From assembly GCA_947176475.1 (NCBI GenBank), contig CAMWQX010000066.1:1-6518 (forward strand): DNA of 6,518 bases, written 5' to 3'. Position 1 is the first letter of the stretch, and every line of letters begins with the position of its first letter. The DNA comes from an uncultured Bacillota bacterium. Lineage in GTDB: Bacteria; Bacillota_I; Bacilli_A; RF39; UBA660. A model generated the notes under the pieces. The model worked only from the letters and a program-made list of their open reading frames with translations. It made no database searches and was not told the origin of the DNA. This document shows, one piece after another, positions 5,490 to 6,518 of the stretch. Made by a program: the position numbers and the translations under genes.

Positions 5490-6158
5490 GTGAAAGGAAG
5501 TCATGATATGAATGAAACAACAGTAATGAGTAGTTCAATTAGTATATCTAAAAGCGTTTATTTAAAGTTTAAACGTTTATTTGATATTGTCGTAAGTTCC
5601 ATAGCTTTAATTATACTTTCGCCAATTTTAGTAGGTGTTATTATAGCAATTAGAGTGGAAAGTAAAGGTAAAGCAGTATTTACACAAGAAAGAATTGGCT
5701 TAAATGGCAAGCTATTTAAATTATATAAGTTTAGATCAATGGTAGAAAATGCTGATGAAGTTCTTTTTGAAATGTTAAAGAATGATAAGGAAATTGCCAA
5801 AGAATATAAGCTTAATAAGAAACTTAAAGATGATCCAAGAATAACAAAAGTGGGTAAATTTATTCGCAAGGTATCTATCGATGAATTACCTCAATTAGTT
5901 AATGTATTAAAAGGAGATATGTCATTAATAGGTAACAGACCATATTTACCACGTGAAAAAGATGATATGGGTAGATATTATAATGATATAATTTTAAGCA
6001 AACCTGGTATAACGGGATTATGGCAAACGAGTGGAAGAAATGATACGACATTTACGCAAAGATGTAAAATTGAATCGGAATATTCCAAAAATATGTCATT
6101 AATAATGGATATTAAGATATTTTTTAAAACATTTATAGTTGTTTTTAGGGGATTATGA
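5490..6158 (+). CDS. Small polyprenyl-phosphate sugar-1-phosphate transferase (initiating enzyme)
   Basis: A monotopic phosphoglycosyl transferase of the bacterial sugar transferase family (Bac_transf; WbaP, CpsE and PglC relatives). It moves a sugar-1-phosphate from a UDP-sugar to undecaprenyl phosphate, the first step of capsule, exopolysaccharide or glycan assembly at the inner membrane face. KRLFDIVVSS starts a hydrophobic segment (31-54) broken by P45, the re-entrant membrane helix. Family motifs follow: FKLYKFRSM (76-84), the catalytic D131-E132 in SIDELPQLVNVLKGDMSLIGNRP, and KPGITGLWQTSGR (171-183). At 222 residues it is the minimal form, without the extra N-terminal helices of WbaP. 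Two in-frame starts each have a ribosome site: GTG at 5490 with AAAGGGAG (5474-5481), and ATG at 5508 with AAAGGAAG (5493-5500). The sugar cannot be deduced. Confidence 0.93.
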   Translation: MKGSHDMNETTVMSSSISISKSVYLKFKRLFDIVVSSIALIILSPILVGVIIAIRVESKGKAVFTQERIGLNGKLFKLYKFRSMVENADEVLFEMLKNDKEIAKEYKLNKKLKDDPRITKVGKFIRKVSIDELPQLVNVLKGDMSLIGNRPYLPREKDDMGRYYNDIILSKPGITGLWQTSGRNDTTFTQRCKIESEYSKNMSLIMDIKIFFKTFIVVFRGL

Positions 6159-6164
6159 TATAAT
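6156..6164 (+). promoter_or_regulatory. Extended -10 promoter overlapping the sugar transferase stop codon
   Basis: TGATATAAT is a perfect extended -10, and its TGA is also the stop codon of the sugar transferase. The -35 position (6136-6141, TAGTTG) is weak. Initiation near 6171 would start a 64-base leader that consists largely of the downstream hairpin. Confidence 0.5.
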
Positions 6165-6170
6165 CATAAT

Positions 6171-6234
6171 AGCAGAACAAATAAAATAGGCTATATGCGT
6201 ATCTGCATATAGTTTTTTTTTAGGAGAGAGTCAG
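6171..6234 (+). promoter_or_regulatory. Possible transcription attenuator leader of the GT4 gene
   Basis: The segment from the inferred start (6171) to the ATG (6235) holds a terminator hairpin (6191-6221) immediately followed by the ribosome site AGGAG (6222-6226). No promoter can fit between hairpin and gene, so every transcript of the GT4 gene must pass the hairpin. GCAGA (6172-6176), at the very start of the leader, is complementary to TCTGC (6202-6206) in the loop and right arm, and would compete with the terminator stem. This alternative pairing is only 5 bp, so a protein or small-molecule input may be needed. The layout is seen; regulation is inferred. Confidence 0.4.
6191..6221 (+). 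terminator. Strong hairpin with nine T's before the GT4 gene
   Basis: CTATATGC (6191-6198) pairs with GCATATAG (6205-6212), and a further G-T pair (6199/6204) closes a TATC loop. Nine T's follow (6213-6221). It would end transcripts from the sugar transferase, and read-through is required to express the next gene. Confidence 0.8.
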
Positions 6235-6518
6235 ATGAAGAAGGAAGAGAAAATTAGAGTTGCGCATATAATGGGAAAATGGATTGGTGGCGGAGTTGAA
6301 GCTGTCGTCATGAATTATTATCGCCATATTAATAGAGAAAAAATACAATTTGATTTTATCTGTGATGCAGATTCTACGAATATTCCTTATAAAGAAATAG
6401 AATCTTTAGGGGGAAAAGTTATCTTAATTCCTCCTTATCAAAAACCTTTTAGTTATCATTTTCAATTAAAAAAAGTGTTAAAAAAAGAAAATTATAAAAT
6501 TGTTCACTCTCATATATC
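6235..6518 (+). CDS. GT4-type glycosyltransferase, N-terminal part (cut by window end)
   Basis: Ninety-four codons are visible. KIRVAHIMGKWIGGGVEAVV (6-25) is the glycine-rich opening of GT-B fold glycosyltransferases of the GT4 (EpsF/group 1) type, in which family members usually read xGGAE followed by xxMNYYR. Here the sequence is GGGVEAVVMNYYRHI, with Val where Ala is usual. QFDFICDAD (38-46), SLGGKVILIPPY (57-68) and YKIVHSHI (87-94) follow in the normal order of the acceptor-binding N-terminal half. The ATG is supported by AGGAG (6222-6226), 8 bases upstream. It is likely the first extension enzyme adding a sugar to the lipid-linked unit made by the sugar transferase, acting on the cytoplasmic side of the membrane. 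The nucleotide-sugar-binding C-terminal half is outside the window. Confidence 0.92.
   Translation, partial: MKKEEKIRVAHIMGKWIGGGVEAVVMNYYRHINREKIQFDFICDADSTNIPYKEIESLGGKVILIPPYQKPFSYHFQLKKVLKKENYKIVHSHI

Noticed and set aside
5558..5869. A 103-codon open frame on the minus strand
   Set aside because: It lies wholly inside the sugar transferase gene, which has clear family motifs. Its Ser/Leu/Ile-rich translation matches no family and it has no ribosome site.

Overview
The base composition is AT-rich, Shine-Dalgarno sequences are strong (AGGAGGT-like) and spacing is compact. TGG encodes tryptophan throughout and TGA acts as a stop. CysRS, a PrsA-type lipoprotein foldase, YjcZ-like tiny membrane proteins and apparent Spo0A and sigma-K sites together suggest a low-GC, endospore-forming Bacillota of the Bacilli/Erysipelotrichia type, probably a gut or animal-associated lineage. 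That placement is inference; no rRNA or other taxonomic marker is in the window.

Positions 1-1530 hold the end of an upstream unit, a 14-codon ORF with one Cys codon (24-68), cysteinyl-tRNA synthetase (93-1487) and its terminator. Positions 1530-2590 hold a stand-alone family 8 glycosyltransferase. Its extended -10 promoter touches the cysS terminator. It converges on the prsA-like gene (2589-3599, minus strand), and both genes end in one perfect 13-bp palindrome that can terminate on both strands.

At 3600-3751 is a divergent control region. It has an extended -10 for prsA and, on the other side, two tandem 10-bp repeats that each contain the complement of the Spo0A box TTGTCGAA. These sit at the -35 position of a promoter for an unrecognised 54-aa Lys/Tyr-rich protein (3752-3916). 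An unrecognised 297-aa protein follows with its own promoter and terminator (3979-4898). Next is a two-gene unit of 29- and 42-aa Cys-rich, single-membrane-segment YjcZ-like proteins (4981-5215), preceded by a sequence matching the sigma-K promoter consensus and closed by a terminator. So 3680-5234 looks like a small sporulation-associated block.

From 5235 to the end a surface-polysaccharide locus begins. An A+T-rich 255-bp intergenic region carries two promoter candidates. It is followed by a small polyprenyl-phosphate sugar-1-phosphate transferase (5490-6158), the enzyme that starts lipid-linked glycan synthesis. The next gene, a GT4-type glycosyltransferase (6235 to window end, partial), can only be reached by transcription through a strong terminator-like hairpin with nine T's that abuts its ribosome binding site. 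An extended -10 overlapping the previous stop codon lies 65-80 bases upstream. The arrangement looks like a transcription attenuator controlling entry into the polysaccharide operon.
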